Part shown: in pieces, positions 12,067-23,114 of the stretch
Numbering within the stretch: the stretch's first letter is position 1
How the letters are laid out: each line of letters begins with the position of its first letter
Source of the DNA: Stachybotrys elegans
Taxonomy: Eukaryota > Ascomycota > Sordariomycetes > Hypocreales > Stachybotryaceae
Direction of reading: 5' to 3'
Length of the DNA stretch: 64,000 nt
NCBI GenBank assembly: GCA_020746835.1
Contig: JAGPNK010000008.1
Coordinates: 868,001 to 932,000, forward strand
Notes under the pieces: generated by a model
The model's database searches: none
Told to the model about the DNA's origin: nothing
Seen by the model: only the letters and a program-made list of their open reading frames with translations
Made by a program: the position numbers and the translations under genes

Positions 12067-13755
12067 TCACATCTTGGCGACGTTTAATCTGCAGAAACAG
12101 GACGCTTTGATGGGGATATCGGCGAGGGCCAGCGCGGCCCGCAATCGCGGCTGGATTGCCTGGGCCTCGCCCTTGAGACCCAGCTTGACCAGGCACTCAT
12201 GGTAGCCATGCAATGCCCAGACATTGTTGGGGTGCCGATGGGTGCGGGGAAGCGTGTCGTCCATGCCTAGGTCAGCTCGATACACCTCAAGAGCCTTTTC
12301 GACGTGGCCTTGTTCGAGAAGCAGAGCGCCGTAGGCATGGCGGGTCGGTTGCATCCAGCCCCAGGGCTCATCAAAGGGGAGGTTGTCGTACCTCTCAATC
12401 GATGTTGCAAGGTGCGCAAAGGCAACCTCGTAGTTGCCACATCGGTACTCGATCTCTCCGTCGAGGAGAGCCTCGGCCACCCCAAGAATGTCGACACACT
12501 TGTTGTTGAACAGGGTCCTCGTGGGCTTCACGCGAGGAACGGCCTTGCGGAAGAGCTGTCGCTGCTCCTCGGCCTCGGCTACCCTACCCAGCGCGGCCAG
12601 GGCCATGCCTTTGGCATAGTGGGTAAAGGTGGTGGTGACGCAGTATAGATCCTGGTCTTGGGGGAGGTTGAGGGCGGTGATCTCCTTCCAGCGACCAAAA
12701 CGTATCAGAGCATGCACACGCATGGCAAGAAAGCTCTCCAGCCAGTCGGCCATGGGAGGGTTCTGGATGCGAAGAAGCTTGTCAGATATGGTGGCCTCGA
12801 GCTGAGCAACAGTCTCGAGGGCAATCCTGGACTGACCGGAAAACATGGCAGCGTAGAGGCGGAAGTGGTAGTTGTGGGAGCGATAGAGGGTGTAAAAGTT
12901 CATGGGACCTTCGCGGATGAGCCACTTCTCGTCGGCCTTGATGGCGTTGGTGTTGGCCTGAACAGCACGGGCGTAATCTCCAAGGAGCACATCGAGGTGG
13001 CTGGGCATATGATTCAAGTGGCCAGCATCGGGAACGAGGTAACGAAGCCTATCTGCAGCAGGCATGGCGACCTCGGGGGTCTTAGACATCTCCATGAGAT
13101 GGATATACAGGTGAAGTAGTCCAGGATGCTCGAATCCTCCGTGCAGGGCCATGGCATGGTCCATGACGCGCTTGATCTCAAGAGTGCGGGCGCCAGAGGC
13201 TGGCTGGCCGGTGACCATGTCCCACAGCTGCCAGGGGGTCAGGTTCATCATGGCATCGGCGTAGAGAGCGGCGACATCGAGGTCATCGGGGAAGGCGGCA
13301 AAGACTGTGCCCATGGCATCGGCATAGTGGCGGTTCCAGACAGAGCAGTCCGTCTTGTTGGAGGGAGCCTCGATGTCGGGATAGCGGTGGTAGAGGGCAT
13401 TGATGAGAGCGCGCTCGACGGGTGAGGCCGAGGCGGACTTGGCTTGGGCCTGCTCAACGGCAGCATGAGTGCGCTCAACTACAGACTGCCGCTCGGTCTG
13501 GCCAAAAAGATCCCACGGCTTATTGTAGTTGGGGCCGAGAGCGTACGCGAGCCCCCAGTAGGCCATGGCACAGTTCGGGTCATGTTGGAGAGCACGTTGA
13601 AAGCAGTTCACCGACTCTTCGTGGTTGAAGGCGTAGCTCCAGACCAGGCCGCGATCGAACCAAGCCTGGGCCTCTGAGCTAGTGGTGGTGACGAGACGTT
13701 GGTACTCGCCCAGGTTGTAGTAGGCTTCATCCGCCTTGATTGCCTGGGCGGACAT
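12067..13755 (-). CDS. TTC38-like tetratricopeptide repeat protein
   Basis: A single-exon gene of 562 codons from ATG 13753-13755 to the stop at 12067. The family (TTC38-like, with bacterial relatives) consists of degenerate helical TPR units and has no established enzymatic role. Early repeats are visible in WFDRGLVWSYAFNHEESV, CFQRALQHDPNCAMAYWGLA and the segment YALGPNYNKPWDLF, with further helix pairs rich in Ala/Leu through the body, such as HMPSHLDVLLGDYARAVQAN. There is no signal peptide or membrane segment, so a cytosolic location is likely. It is intron-free, unlike most neighbours. The end (CRLNVAKM) is not conserved in an obvious way. The call rests on the HxxHMPSH-type centre plus overall length. 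Confidence 0.85.
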   Translation of the reverse strand: MSAQAIKADEAYYNLGEYQRLVTTTSSEAQAWFDRGLVWSYAFNHEESVNCFQRALQHDPNCAMAYWGLAYALGPNYNKPWDLFGQTERQSVVERTHAAVEQAQAKSASASPVERALINALYHRYPDIEAPSNKTDCSVWNRHYADAMGTVFAAFPDDLDVAALYADAMMNLTPWQLWDMVTGQPASGARTLEIKRVMDHAMALHGGFEHPGLLHLYIHLMEMSKTPEVAMPAADRLRYLVPDAGHLNHMPSHLDVLLGDYARAVQANTNAIKADEKWLIREGPMNFYTLYRSHNYHFRLYAAMFSGQSRIALETVAQLEATISDKLLRIQNPPMADWLESFLAMRVHALIRFGRWKEITALNLPQDQDLYCVTTTFTHYAKGMALAALGRVAEAEEQRQLFRKAVPRVKPTRTLFNNKCVDILGVAEALLDGEIEYRCGNYEVAFAHLATSIERYDNLPFDEPWGWMQPTRHAYGALLLEQGHVEKALEVYRADLGMDDTLPRTHRHPNNVWALHGYHECLVKLGLKGEAQAIQPRLRAALALADIPIKASCFCRLNVAKM

Positions 13756-15514
13756 GGTGATGAGGGAGAAGAAATCTTATAGAGAGGATGTGATGAGAAG
13801 GGGTGGGAGGTGAAGGTACTAAGCGGCGGTGGTGTGAGGCGAGATGAGCACGGGCACTACTGGCACGGGCACTGGTACTGACTGACACTGGCAGGCAGTC
13901 GGGCCCTCTGCTTAGGCAAGACCAGAACAGACCCGCCAAGTGGGCGTGCAGAAAGGTGGAAATTGGCGGGAAGGGATGGGAAGAAAATAGCATTTTGGAT
14001 GGATCGGGAGAAGAAAAGAGCCCAGCCATAGCGTGTAGCGTGTAGCCTAGGTCCTAAGGCTAAGGTTGAATGCCAAGCCAAGACCTGGCAGGTAAACAAC
14101 AAAGCTCCGGGAATGCAACGTCCGGCAGGCGCTCCCCGTGGCCCCCCTTCCCCTTACATGGTACCGCTGTGCGCCGCCGCCCCTCGCTGTAGCCCTCGAG
14201 GCATGGGGGTCACTTTCAGTGGCTCCTCCCCTGGACGAGCCGTCAGTCGTGGGGAAGCAGCAATTGTTGGGGCCGATTGGCGGGGCCAATTGGGGCGCCA
14301 CAACGGAGCCGAGATCGGGCAGCCAAGTGGGCACCAGCCAGCCCAAGCAGCAGGAGCAGCAGCAGCGGCAAACAGTAGCATCATGGCATTGTCATCCGTC
14401 GACGGAGAAAAGAAGCCACGGCGAATTTTGTAGGCGGCATGACGACATGTTCGGCGACAGGAACGGGCTGCACCATGCTCTGGCATGATAACTAAAATAA
14501 AAAGTGATGAGGAAAAAAAATACAACCAACTGTTTCTCGCAGCCTCATGTATCAGGTATCAAGTCACATGGACGATGCATCGTCCGATACGGCCCTTGAC
14601 GCTTCTGCTCCCAACGATGGTCCCCCTGCCTGTTCAGGGGCAAGCGATGATAGGGGTCACGATGTGCCAACACATTCGGACAGCCTGGCGATGGCACATC
14701 CACCCGGGTACAGCACCAATGCAAGGGATTGTCAGATTATAGCCCCAGAGCTTGTCTGTAACCGACTACACAGACCAGGACGGTTGATCCTTGAGCCAAT
14801 CATGCGTGGGGCTAGCCTTGGGAGGTGAGCTGAACATGTTTCATGGATCTCTCTCTTTCTTTTTATTAAATTTTTTCTTTTTTTTCTTTTTTAACGGACA
14901 CATCCAGGCAAGTGGTTACGGCACAGTCGGCATTTGTGGTGCAACGTCGGAACCCAATCACGTCAAGCCATTGATTGCGGCGGCTGCCTCCGTCCACATG
15001 GGTAATCGGTGGTGTGGAATGCCATTTTGAGGCCATGCTCAGATGCCGCGTGTCAGCCGTCGTGTGCAGTGGCTTGCGATACGAGATTAAATGTTGCATG
15101 CAGCCGTGATTCCCGTGCATCACACTGCTCTTCGTCCTTCAATCATCCAAATCTGCATTCTCCCTCCTACTTAGACACCCTTTCATATATCTTCGCAATG
15201 AACTGTGCTCTGCTCGAGCAGTGGGCCAAGCGCAGCTCACCACCACAGCTTTGATTTGCCCGTCCATCTGGTCGTCTTTGTTCCTTGTCACTTTCTTACT
15301 CACAAACAACTGGGGGGTGGCTGACGGCTTACACTTCTGGACGAATCCCAAATGAGCCCAGTGATTGCAGATCCATGCCCTCTCGAGTCCCCTCGCTCCC
15401 TCGCCCTTTATATATCTACCCCAGTATCGCATCCTGTCGCTTCAATAGGCAGGCCAAGCGCATTCGGCTCCTGCAACCCCCTCCTGCGGCGACCATCGCA
15501 CCATCGCCGTCACC
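13756..15514. other. intergenic between divergent genes, with pyrimidine-rich tracts
   Basis: A stretch of 1.76 kb separates the TPR gene start from the GNT1-like gene start. It holds a T/C-rich run at about 14851-14895 and a TATATA sequence near 15408, about 100 bases before the GNT1-like ATG. Frames on both strands are Ala/Pro/Arg-rich, overlap each other and were not accepted. Confidence 0.45.
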
Positions 15515-16891
15515 ATGGTTGGGCGCCGCGTCCGAACGCTCGCCATCGCCCTCGCCATCGTTTTCGGCCTTTCCTTGCTCCACCGCCATCGGTATCCTGA
15601 CGGGGGACTGGCGACGGGCTGGGGCTTGCGATTCGGCGCTAAAAGCGAACTTGGCCCTGGATTTTCTCCATCAACCCACCGCGATGACGAGCCAGACGAG
15701 CGCGAACCGCCACCAGCGCACGATCTGAACCCGCTAGACAAGACGACCGAATCCGACCTCGAGCACGATGAAGAGGAACCTGTCCTACCTGGCGAATTAG
15801 AACACACCGAGCCCGTTCTTGAAGGCGCCCATGGTCCCGCCGACGAGGCTCAAAAGCCCACTGCGGTTCAGACGCAGACGCAGACGCAGACGCCTCCGGC
15901 CGACGATGTTGATTGGTCGCGCTTCGCCTACACGCAGTATGTCACCAACAAGAAGTACCTTTGCAACTCCGTCATGCTCTTCGAGACTCTGCAGCGACTC
16001 GGAAGCAAAGCGAGCCGCGTCATGATGTACCCCTCATATATGCTGCCGGACCCCACCAGTAAAGAAGGTCAAAACAGGGAGGCCAAGCTCATCATCACGG
16101 CTCGCGACAGCTACGGCGTCGAACTGGTCCCGATCCAGATCCAGCACCGGGAGGAAAGGGATGGTATGTTGTGCTGTGGCCCCGCGACCCGACCTACGCT
16201 GACTGTGCTAGAAACCTGGGCCGACTCCTTCACGAAGCTCCTGGCCTTTAACCAGACGCAATACGAGCGTGTCCTCGCCCTCGACTCCGATTCTGTTGTT
16301 CTGCAGCCCATGGACGAACTCTTCCTGACGCCGCCATGTCCAGTAGCCATGCCCCGCGCATACTGGCTTCTCCGCGAGGATCCCCCGCGCCGCATCCTCT
16401 CCTCGCAGCTCGTCCTGCTGCAGCCCAGCGCCGTCGAATTTGAGCGCATACAGGCGCAGACGGACGCCTCTGGTACCGATGACTACGACATGGAGATTGT
16501 CAACCAGCTGTACCTTGACAGCGCAACGGTGCTGCCGCACCGACCCTACGATCTTCTCACGGGCGAGTTTCGCAGTGAGGACCACAGCGCCTACCTGGGC
16601 TCAGACCGCGAGGAGTGGGATCCTGTCGCTGCGCTCAAGGAGGCCAAGTTTCTGCATTTCTCGGACTGGCCGATGCCCAAGCCCTGGGAGCACATTCCGG
16701 ACAGTACACGCAAGAAGGCAATGCCCAAATGCGAGGAGAAGAACGGCAAGGAGGATTGCACATCCAGGGATATCTGGAATAAGATTTACGATGATTTCAG
16801 GAAGCATCGCGATGTACGTGACGAGCATGTGTGAAGGAAGGGTTTGCTGACAATTTACTAGGAAATCTGCATTGCCCCTTTCGCGAGTTGA
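15515..16891 (+). CDS. GNT1-like Golgi glycosyltransferase (GT8-type fold)
   Basis: Resembles fungal Gnt1, a Golgi type II enzyme that transfers N-acetylglucosamine to glycans. ATG 15515 gives a short cytoplasmic tail and a membrane anchor (LAIALAIVFGLSLL), then an acidic stem with a QTQTQTQT stretch from a CAGACG repeat. The catalytic part shows FAYTQYVTNKKYLCNSVML, TKLLAFNQTQYERVLALD and the metal-binding DSDS motif, then FLHFSDWPMPKPW near the end. Two introns are proposed. The first is 16164-16211, 48 nt (GTATGT..CTAG), a stop-free multiple of three. The second is 16814-16861 (GTACGT, CTGAC branch, ACTAG). Splicing the second replaces RDVRDEHV-stop by RDEICIAPFAS-stop and gives 426 residues. 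The unspliced frame would end at 16834. Confidence 0.85.
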
Positions 16892-17788
16892 ACGGCAAAG
16901 GTACAACGTCGCAGGACATTGCGCAATACTTCACTCCCACCCAGCTTTTGAATCCGCATCCCTTCAATTTGGGAGTGACTCCGCAGTACAGAATGGTCTG
17001 CCGATATGTTGTGTCATTCGCTGCAGCGACGGCATTGCGCATTTCGGCGAGAGGATATTCTTGACGAGGAGCCGGCGTCGGAGCAGCTTGCCATGTATAA
17101 TATTCATACTTGTATCTGTATAACGACCGTCGGATGACGATTGGGTTACTGGTGGCTTCAAGGTGCCATGTCGTGGCCCTATAGAAGCTCCAAGAAGACG
17201 TCATCCAAGACGCGAATAGCGACTTGGAGCCAGACAGGAATATGAACAGTCTTGTGCTGGCCTTGTCCCTCCTGCGAGCATGATTTGACAACCTCGCTGT
17301 CTGAGTAAGTGAGATCTGTCATTGGCAACAACTATGGCTTAGAGCGTGAGTTGCCGATTTCACAACTTGTTTAGGTGTGGCTTACTAGCACAGGCCATTC
17401 AATGAGTCAATCTAGTATATGTCTTTGGTCCACGAGGGTAATTGTACCCGGCAGGATATCAGTTTCTTTGTAAACTCGCTATGTTTCCCCAACAGAATGA
17501 TCATGCCAGAGCCAGTCTTGAATTACAGGAAAGAGATACAAAGCGACCTCTAATTTATGTAGCAACTCCTTTAGCTCGCGGTTGGACAAGCTCTAGATTG
17601 ATTCCTCCACGAGTCGTCGCATCGCCACTCCACCTAACCCCATTTTCTCAAGCCGAACCAAGCCGGGCACAATTACCCTCATAGAGCAACAAGACAGTCA
17701 CCACCTCCAACCACACACTCTCTCTTCTTCTTCTTCGCTCCTCGCCATAACTCATTTGTCTTGTAATAATACCACCCCCCCTACAACC
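16892..17788. promoter_or_regulatory. intergenic and QPRTase upstream region
   Basis: About 900 bases with no supported gene. The last 100 bases before the QPRTase ATG are pyrimidine-rich (CTCTCTCTTCTTCTTCTTC near 17711), as in many fungal leaders. No specific operator can be identified. Confidence 0.4.
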
Positions 17789-18746
17789 ATGTCTCTCTCC
17801 GCCCCCGGGCATGGCTCCCTCGCCCACCTCCTCCCTCCCAGTTGGAAGACGCAGGTAACCGCCTGGCTGGCCGAGGACACGCCCTCGTTCGACTACGGCG
17901 GCTTCGTTGTCGGTGACGGCCCGCGCACGGCCACGCTCTGGGGCAAGTCCGCAGGCGTCATCGCCGGCCGGCCCTTCTTCGACGAGGTGTTCCAGCAGTG
18001 CGGCTGCACCGTCGAGTGGCATGCCGCCGAGGGCTCCGAGGTCGACGTCGTCTCCTCCGGGAAGATGAAGGTGGCGACGGTGAGCGGCCCCGTGCGCGGC
18101 ATCCTTCTGGGCGAGCGCGTGGCCCTCAACACGCTGTCGCGGTGCTCGGGCATCGCCACGCGCAGCCGCGAGCTCGTGGCGAAGCTGCGGGCGGCCGGGT
18201 ACGAGGGCATCGTGGCCGGCACGCGCAAGACGACGCCCGGGTTCCGCCTTGTGGAGAAGTACGGCATGCTAGCGGGCGGCGCCGACGCGCACCGCATGGA
18301 CCTGAGCGCCATGGTGATGCTCAAGGACAACCACGTCTGGAGCCGCGGCAGCATCACCGACGCCGTGCGCGCCGCCAAGGCTGCCGCCGGGTTCGCCGTC
18401 AAGATCGAGGTCGAGGTCCAGTCCGAGGCCGAGGCCGACGAGGCCATTGCCGCGGGTGCCGACATTGTCATGCTGGACAACTTTGACGCCGAGGGGGTGC
18501 GTGTCGCGGCCCGCAGTCTGAAGGAGAGGTGGGCGGGTAAGCACTCGTTCTTGCTGGAGATTTCGGGCGGGTTGAAGTCGGATAACGTGGCGCCGTATGT
18601 GTGTCAGGGTGAGTTTGCATTACCTACCTATGTGATGAGAGACAAGAATTGTTGCTAACACGTGTGTAGATATTGACATTATCTCGACGAGTTCGATTCA
18701 CCAGGGCGTGCCACATGTAGACTTTTCGCTCAAGATTGAGCACTAA
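17789..18746 (+). CDS. BNA6: nicotinate-nucleotide pyrophosphorylase (quinolinate phosphoribosyltransferase)
   Basis: Converts quinolinate and PRPP to nicotinate mononucleotide, the last committed step of de novo NAD synthesis from tryptophan. The protein has the family's two-part layout: an N-terminal sandwich domain ([28 protein letters not shown]) and an alpha/beta barrel with the substrate-binding motifs [55 protein letters not shown] and IVMLDNF. One intron, 18609-18669 (GTGAGT..GTAG), joins YVCQ to [20 protein letters not shown] and yields 298 residues, normal for the family. Without splicing the frame would stop early. It is cytosolic, with no targeting signal. The 3' end faces the amine oxidase gene 226 bases away. 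Confidence 0.95.
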
Positions 18747-18972
18747 TACAATAAATACGTCGATCTATCAAGATTTCACATGAACTGTCGTTACGATTTG
18801 TAGTGATCATATTGCGACTACATATTATGCAGCCATCTAGAGTTCGGCATTCCGTCGTGACACATCAGTTATGAATATACGAACAGCACCAGACTTTCCT
18901 GTAACATGGGGTTTCCATCTAGTCAAGTACACTTGATTGAATGGCCGCATCACGATCCTCCCATCTTCCAGT

Positions 18973-21264
18973 CTACTCCGTCTTGCCGTTTGTCACACTC
19001 GCCCCAGCCGCCTGTGCATCAATCTCCTTACCACTTCCCTGCAGATGGCTCAGGGGCTTGTCCTGCTCCGTCGCCTTGCTCGCCTCGCCGTTGCTGCAGC
19101 ACGGCACCAGCACGCTCGCCGCGTTCTTCGTGGAAGGTACATCGAGGGCCGGGTTGAAGGTGAAGAAGTCGGCTGGACGAAGATGCATCTGGTGAATCTC
19201 AACGGGCCTGCATTCTCGTTAATCCGGGCACAAGAAGAAATAATTTGCAGCAAGGCGCTCTTACATGACGGGCCAGTCCTCGACTCGCGGGTTGTGCGTT
19301 AGGCCGAAGATACCCCATAGCACGGGCGTGCTCTTCTTGCCTTTGCTCTCCTGGTCTTGGCCGTTGGGCGCCTCGTCGGTGAACCAGTCTCCTCGTCTGA
19401 CCATGTCGTCGACGCCGTCCGTCTCCTTGCGGCTCTGGTTCGTAAACTCGCCGGCGACCCAGAACTCGCCGTCTCGGTAACCCGTAACCCACATGTTGTG
19501 CTGCGCGTACCGCGCTCGCCTGGCGTGGACGCTGTCGTCGTCTGCCACGAGCATCTGCGTGGACGGCAGGATAAACTTGTAACCAACGTTCTTGCCAGAG
19601 ATGCTGTTCTTCTTGGTGGAATTCTCCAGCTTCAGAACTCGGTTCAGGCGTGGCTCGGCATCGATCCACCGGGGCTTGTCAACTTGCTGTCTCTGGACCT
19701 CGTAGTAGTTGCCGTATGGGTTGGTCTTTGGATCGATCTTCTTGCTGATACTCTCCTCTACCACCACCTGAGTGTCCGTGTACGAGTCGATGGCGGGGTC
19801 GATTCGCACAGCAAAGATGTGCTGGTGGTTTTGCGCCAGAATTCCCGGCGCAACGACGTTACCATACTTGCTGGTCTTACCTTCATCGATAGACACGACA
19901 CTGACGATGCCTGTTGCCCGCGTCTCAACAGTGATACCGCCGGCGAGGTCAAACTTGTAGGCAAAAATGTACTCGTAATTGGCCAGAGTGGCAATGAATT
20001 GCACCACAAACTCCCTGTTGCGCGTCACCACGGCCCGGTTCGTCCTGAAGTTGGTGTGCTTCCACAGGATGCCGTTGTCCTGCTCGTGGAGACATACGAC
20101 AGACTTGGCTGCCGTAGGCGTTCCGTCGGGCGAGGGGAGGATGGAGTCCATGTAGTGAATAGCCCCAAGGCAGTCGCATCCTAGTTCGAGGTTATTGGCA
20201 GCGCGACCAATGCCACCGTCTCCAAAGTCAAAGGCTTGCTTGCGGTGGAAAGGCGGCCGAGGATCGCCGTATGGTACCGTCAGCTCGCTGTAGCTGAGAC
20301 GATATACGATAGGGCGGTTTTCGTAGGTGACATCGTGGAGGACAGCGGCTTCGCGAGGAGTGAAGACGATGCGGAACCTCCACTTCTGCCACTCGATGAG
20401 GCCATCGGGGTGGACGGTGAAGGACGCTCCTTCAGGCTGGGTGATGTTGATGGGCTTCAAGTCATTTCTCAGAGGAATGTCCAAGAGCTCGGGCACGTAC
20501 TCTGCAGGAGCGTTGTTCTGGAATAGCTTCTTGGGGGATGCAGCTTTGGCTTCAGGCTCCAAGCCATCCTCGGCACCTCCAGTCGCCAGACGGTCCACAC
20601 GAACAATCTTCTTGGAAACCCAATCCATGACGGGGATGATGGGGATGGGGTATCCGTAGTGGTTTGAGTCTGGATTCTTCTTGCTCGAGTCCACAGCAAA
20701 GACGAGGCCCTGCATGTACCGGTCGGGGTCCTCGGCATCATCAGGACCACCATATGGCCAAGGATCAATGATGACCTTGAAGTTCTCAGGTAGGGCAAAC
20801 TCTGACATGGCCTTTTGGAAAAGCTCTGATGCAACACAGGCATCTTGGAAGTCGTTGAACTCCTCACTGAGATTTGTTAGTAGGTCATGGGGGTTCATGC
20901 AAATCTACGTAACTTACGGAGAATAGGAGGGATATGCTTTCTGAGCAGCTGTATCCGAAGATACCACCTGACTGGCCTTGAGATCGACAACAGTACGGAT
21001 ATGATGGTGCTTGCTGGGGGTAAGTACATCGTACTCGACACGGGCTTGTCTGGGCGGGCGGGGTGTCGACTCTGTGAGTTTGCCGGCATGCTCTAGCTCG
21101 AGGAACGGAACGAGCTCGGCTTTGGCGGGCTCGTTGAGATAGATGCATCGAAAGTAGAGCGAATCGCTGGCTCCATGCTGCTTGAGGATGGTGTCGCGTG
21201 CTCGCAGTATCTCGGCCTCGGATAAGGGAGCGAGAGGATGAGGTAGGGTGTTGCTTACTGTCAT
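18973..21264 (-). CDS. copper amine oxidase
   Basis: Oxidatively deaminates primary amines to aldehyde, ammonia and hydrogen peroxide using copper and the cofactor topaquinone. Three exons: 20918-21264, 19265-20866 and 18973-19207, with introns 20867-20917 (GTAAGT) and 19208-19264 (GTAAGA), giving 727 residues. N-terminal modules start at PHPLAPLSEAEI and PRPPRQARVEYDVLTPSKHH. The catalytic domain shows the active-site aspartate region (FDFGDGGIGRAANNLE), the topaquinone precursor Tyr in TLANYEYI and the copper ligands in NHQHIFAVRID, with a later His in LTHNPRVEDWPVM. The C-terminal exon adds MPVEIHQMHLRPADFF, expected for the family, plus a polar tail of about 45 residues ending GKTE. No peroxisomal SKL is present. 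It is divergent from the Och1-like gene. Confidence 0.93.
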
Positions 21265-23114
21265 GGTGGCAATGGGTGTGAAAAGGAAAATGGGATACTG
21301 GGAGACGGAAGAATTGAAGCAAGGTGGAGAGGAGTATGGCGGGGTGAAGTGAGGGGAGACGGATGTGAGATCACCAAGTGAGACCAGTGCGGATAAGGGC
21401 CCGACTTACATATACATGGCCCATCACCTAACGCCTCTGCTAATATGACGAGTTGGCAGCTCCATGCTGACGGTGCCCAAGACCCATTGTGCTTTACATA
21501 CACGGGCTACGGGGCCGCTTCTCGGTGTGATGAAGGGCTTACTGCTATCGTCGACGGTGAAGCCCAGAGCTGTGTGACGAGAATCGGATCTCGTTATCAG
21601 GCAGGATGCATGTGGCGCAGAAAAGGCCAATGACAGAAGGCTGCACGGGTGGGGTTTATCGTTGCACACGACACTAGCAGCCCGAAGTAGAAGGGCGAGG
21701 CGAGAAGTGCGCGAAGCAAAGAGGAGAGATGGGTATGGAAGCACTGTGTTGTAGTACACCAGCCATGCAGTACATGTACGGTTGCACGCGACATGCCTGC
21801 TGGGTTTCTGCGCTCTGGGTGTAAGCTGCATGATGAACTGGCTAACTCGAGCAGGCAATAACTACTATCGAACCATGGTTATCTTGGACCAGAGAACGGG
21901 TTGATGGGCGGTGCCTTGTTTGGCACATGATGAGCCTGGAACGGCCTACTCTTCTGGGACACGCCGTTATTCCACAAGGGGTATTTTTTGGCTGGTCAAA
22001 CCTGGGCCATCGAGACTTGATCAGTTCCCCGTAGAACACGCATTCATATTTTGAGACAAAGCCGAACACGTCGCGGTGCCATGACATCAAGGCATCACCA
22101 TTGTAATTTGTTGTATTTCCTTCCATTGCATGCGGGCCGGCGATCAAGGGATGCGGATGCGGGTGCGGGTGCGGATGCGGCCAGAGTAAGACGTTGTTGA
22201 TATGTGGACAAATTAGAAATTGGAGTGATTCAAAATGCCCCCCGATTCCGTCTCCTGCAGATCACTCAGACGGCGACTGTGAGTACGCCATGCCCATGGT
22301 CCGTTGCGTCCGAAACTGACGACGGATTGCGTCAGCAGCCCCAGGCCGAGCTCCTGCGCCACCCACAAACGGTGCAACAGGCAAGGGGGCGGTGCCGTAC
22401 TGTACTGTGCTGTAGCAGACCACTTGGAACTCGACGCCGGTTTCATCCAACATGGAGGAGGATGAACTTGGTCCAACGTGCAGAGACGAGCTTGCGATCG
22501 TCATGCCGCACAGGCCATCCGTTGAGATTCAATTTAGGCTCACCATGTGCTAAAGGTTGGTACATAGGTAGGTAGGTACTTACCTTAGCACATGGTAGGT
22601 TTTTTCTGCGATACAGAACATTGGAAGGAGTGGAGGGAGGTTCTGTGCAGGTACTTGGGTATACTTGGGTGGCCTCTCCTGGTGCTTCCGTCGCAGCGGT
22701 ACCGACGTGGTATCCGGCTCGGCTTGGCGGTGCCGCTTCTGGCACCCACTAGACCAGGCTGCTGGTCAACAAGAGACCCTCCTTCATTTATCTCGTACAG
22801 ATTCGTCCATCTTTTTTGCTGATCTGATCTGACTCGACGTCAATCGCCCTCGTTTCCATCTTGTTTCCCTTCCTTTACCTTTACCTTCCCCCTTCTTGTC
22901 CACTAATTCTTTTTTTTTCTCCTTGCCTGCTTCCGCTCACGGCTACAGCATTCATCCCACTTCCTGGCCTTGCGCCGCCCAACCCTGTCCCCTTTTCTTA
23001 TATTTTCCATCCTCCCCCTTGCTTCCATTCACGACTCTCCTTTCCGACGCCTTTCCCATCTGTACATTATCACTCTTTATACGGCCTGTCCTCGGCGTCA
23101 TCTCCTCGACCACC
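21265..23114. promoter_or_regulatory. divergent promoter region, amine oxidase / Och1-like gene
   Basis: A stretch of 1.85 kb between two divergent starts. Notable content is a GGATGCGGGTGCGG-type repeat near 22148-22180, an imperfect inverted repeat at 22542-22596 (listed separately) and a long CT-rich leader at about 22840-23110 before the Och1-like ATG. No gene is supported. Confidence 0.5.
22542..22596. repeat. inverted repeat, 12-nt arms
   Basis: Left arm ACCATGTGCTAA (22542-22553) and right arm TTAGCACATGGT (22585-22596) are exact reverse complements with a 31-base GGTAGGTAGGTA-containing spacer. The stem can be lengthened with a bulge. It lies about 520 bases before the Och1-like ATG. 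Confidence 0.8.

Noticed and set aside
14113..14525. Ala/Pro/Arg-rich frames on both strands before the GNT1-like gene
   Set aside because: Composition is typical of GC-rich non-coding DNA; frames overlap each other.
19357..20184. 275-codon plus frame inside the copper amine oxidase gene
   Set aside because: Antisense shadow of a strongly supported enzyme.
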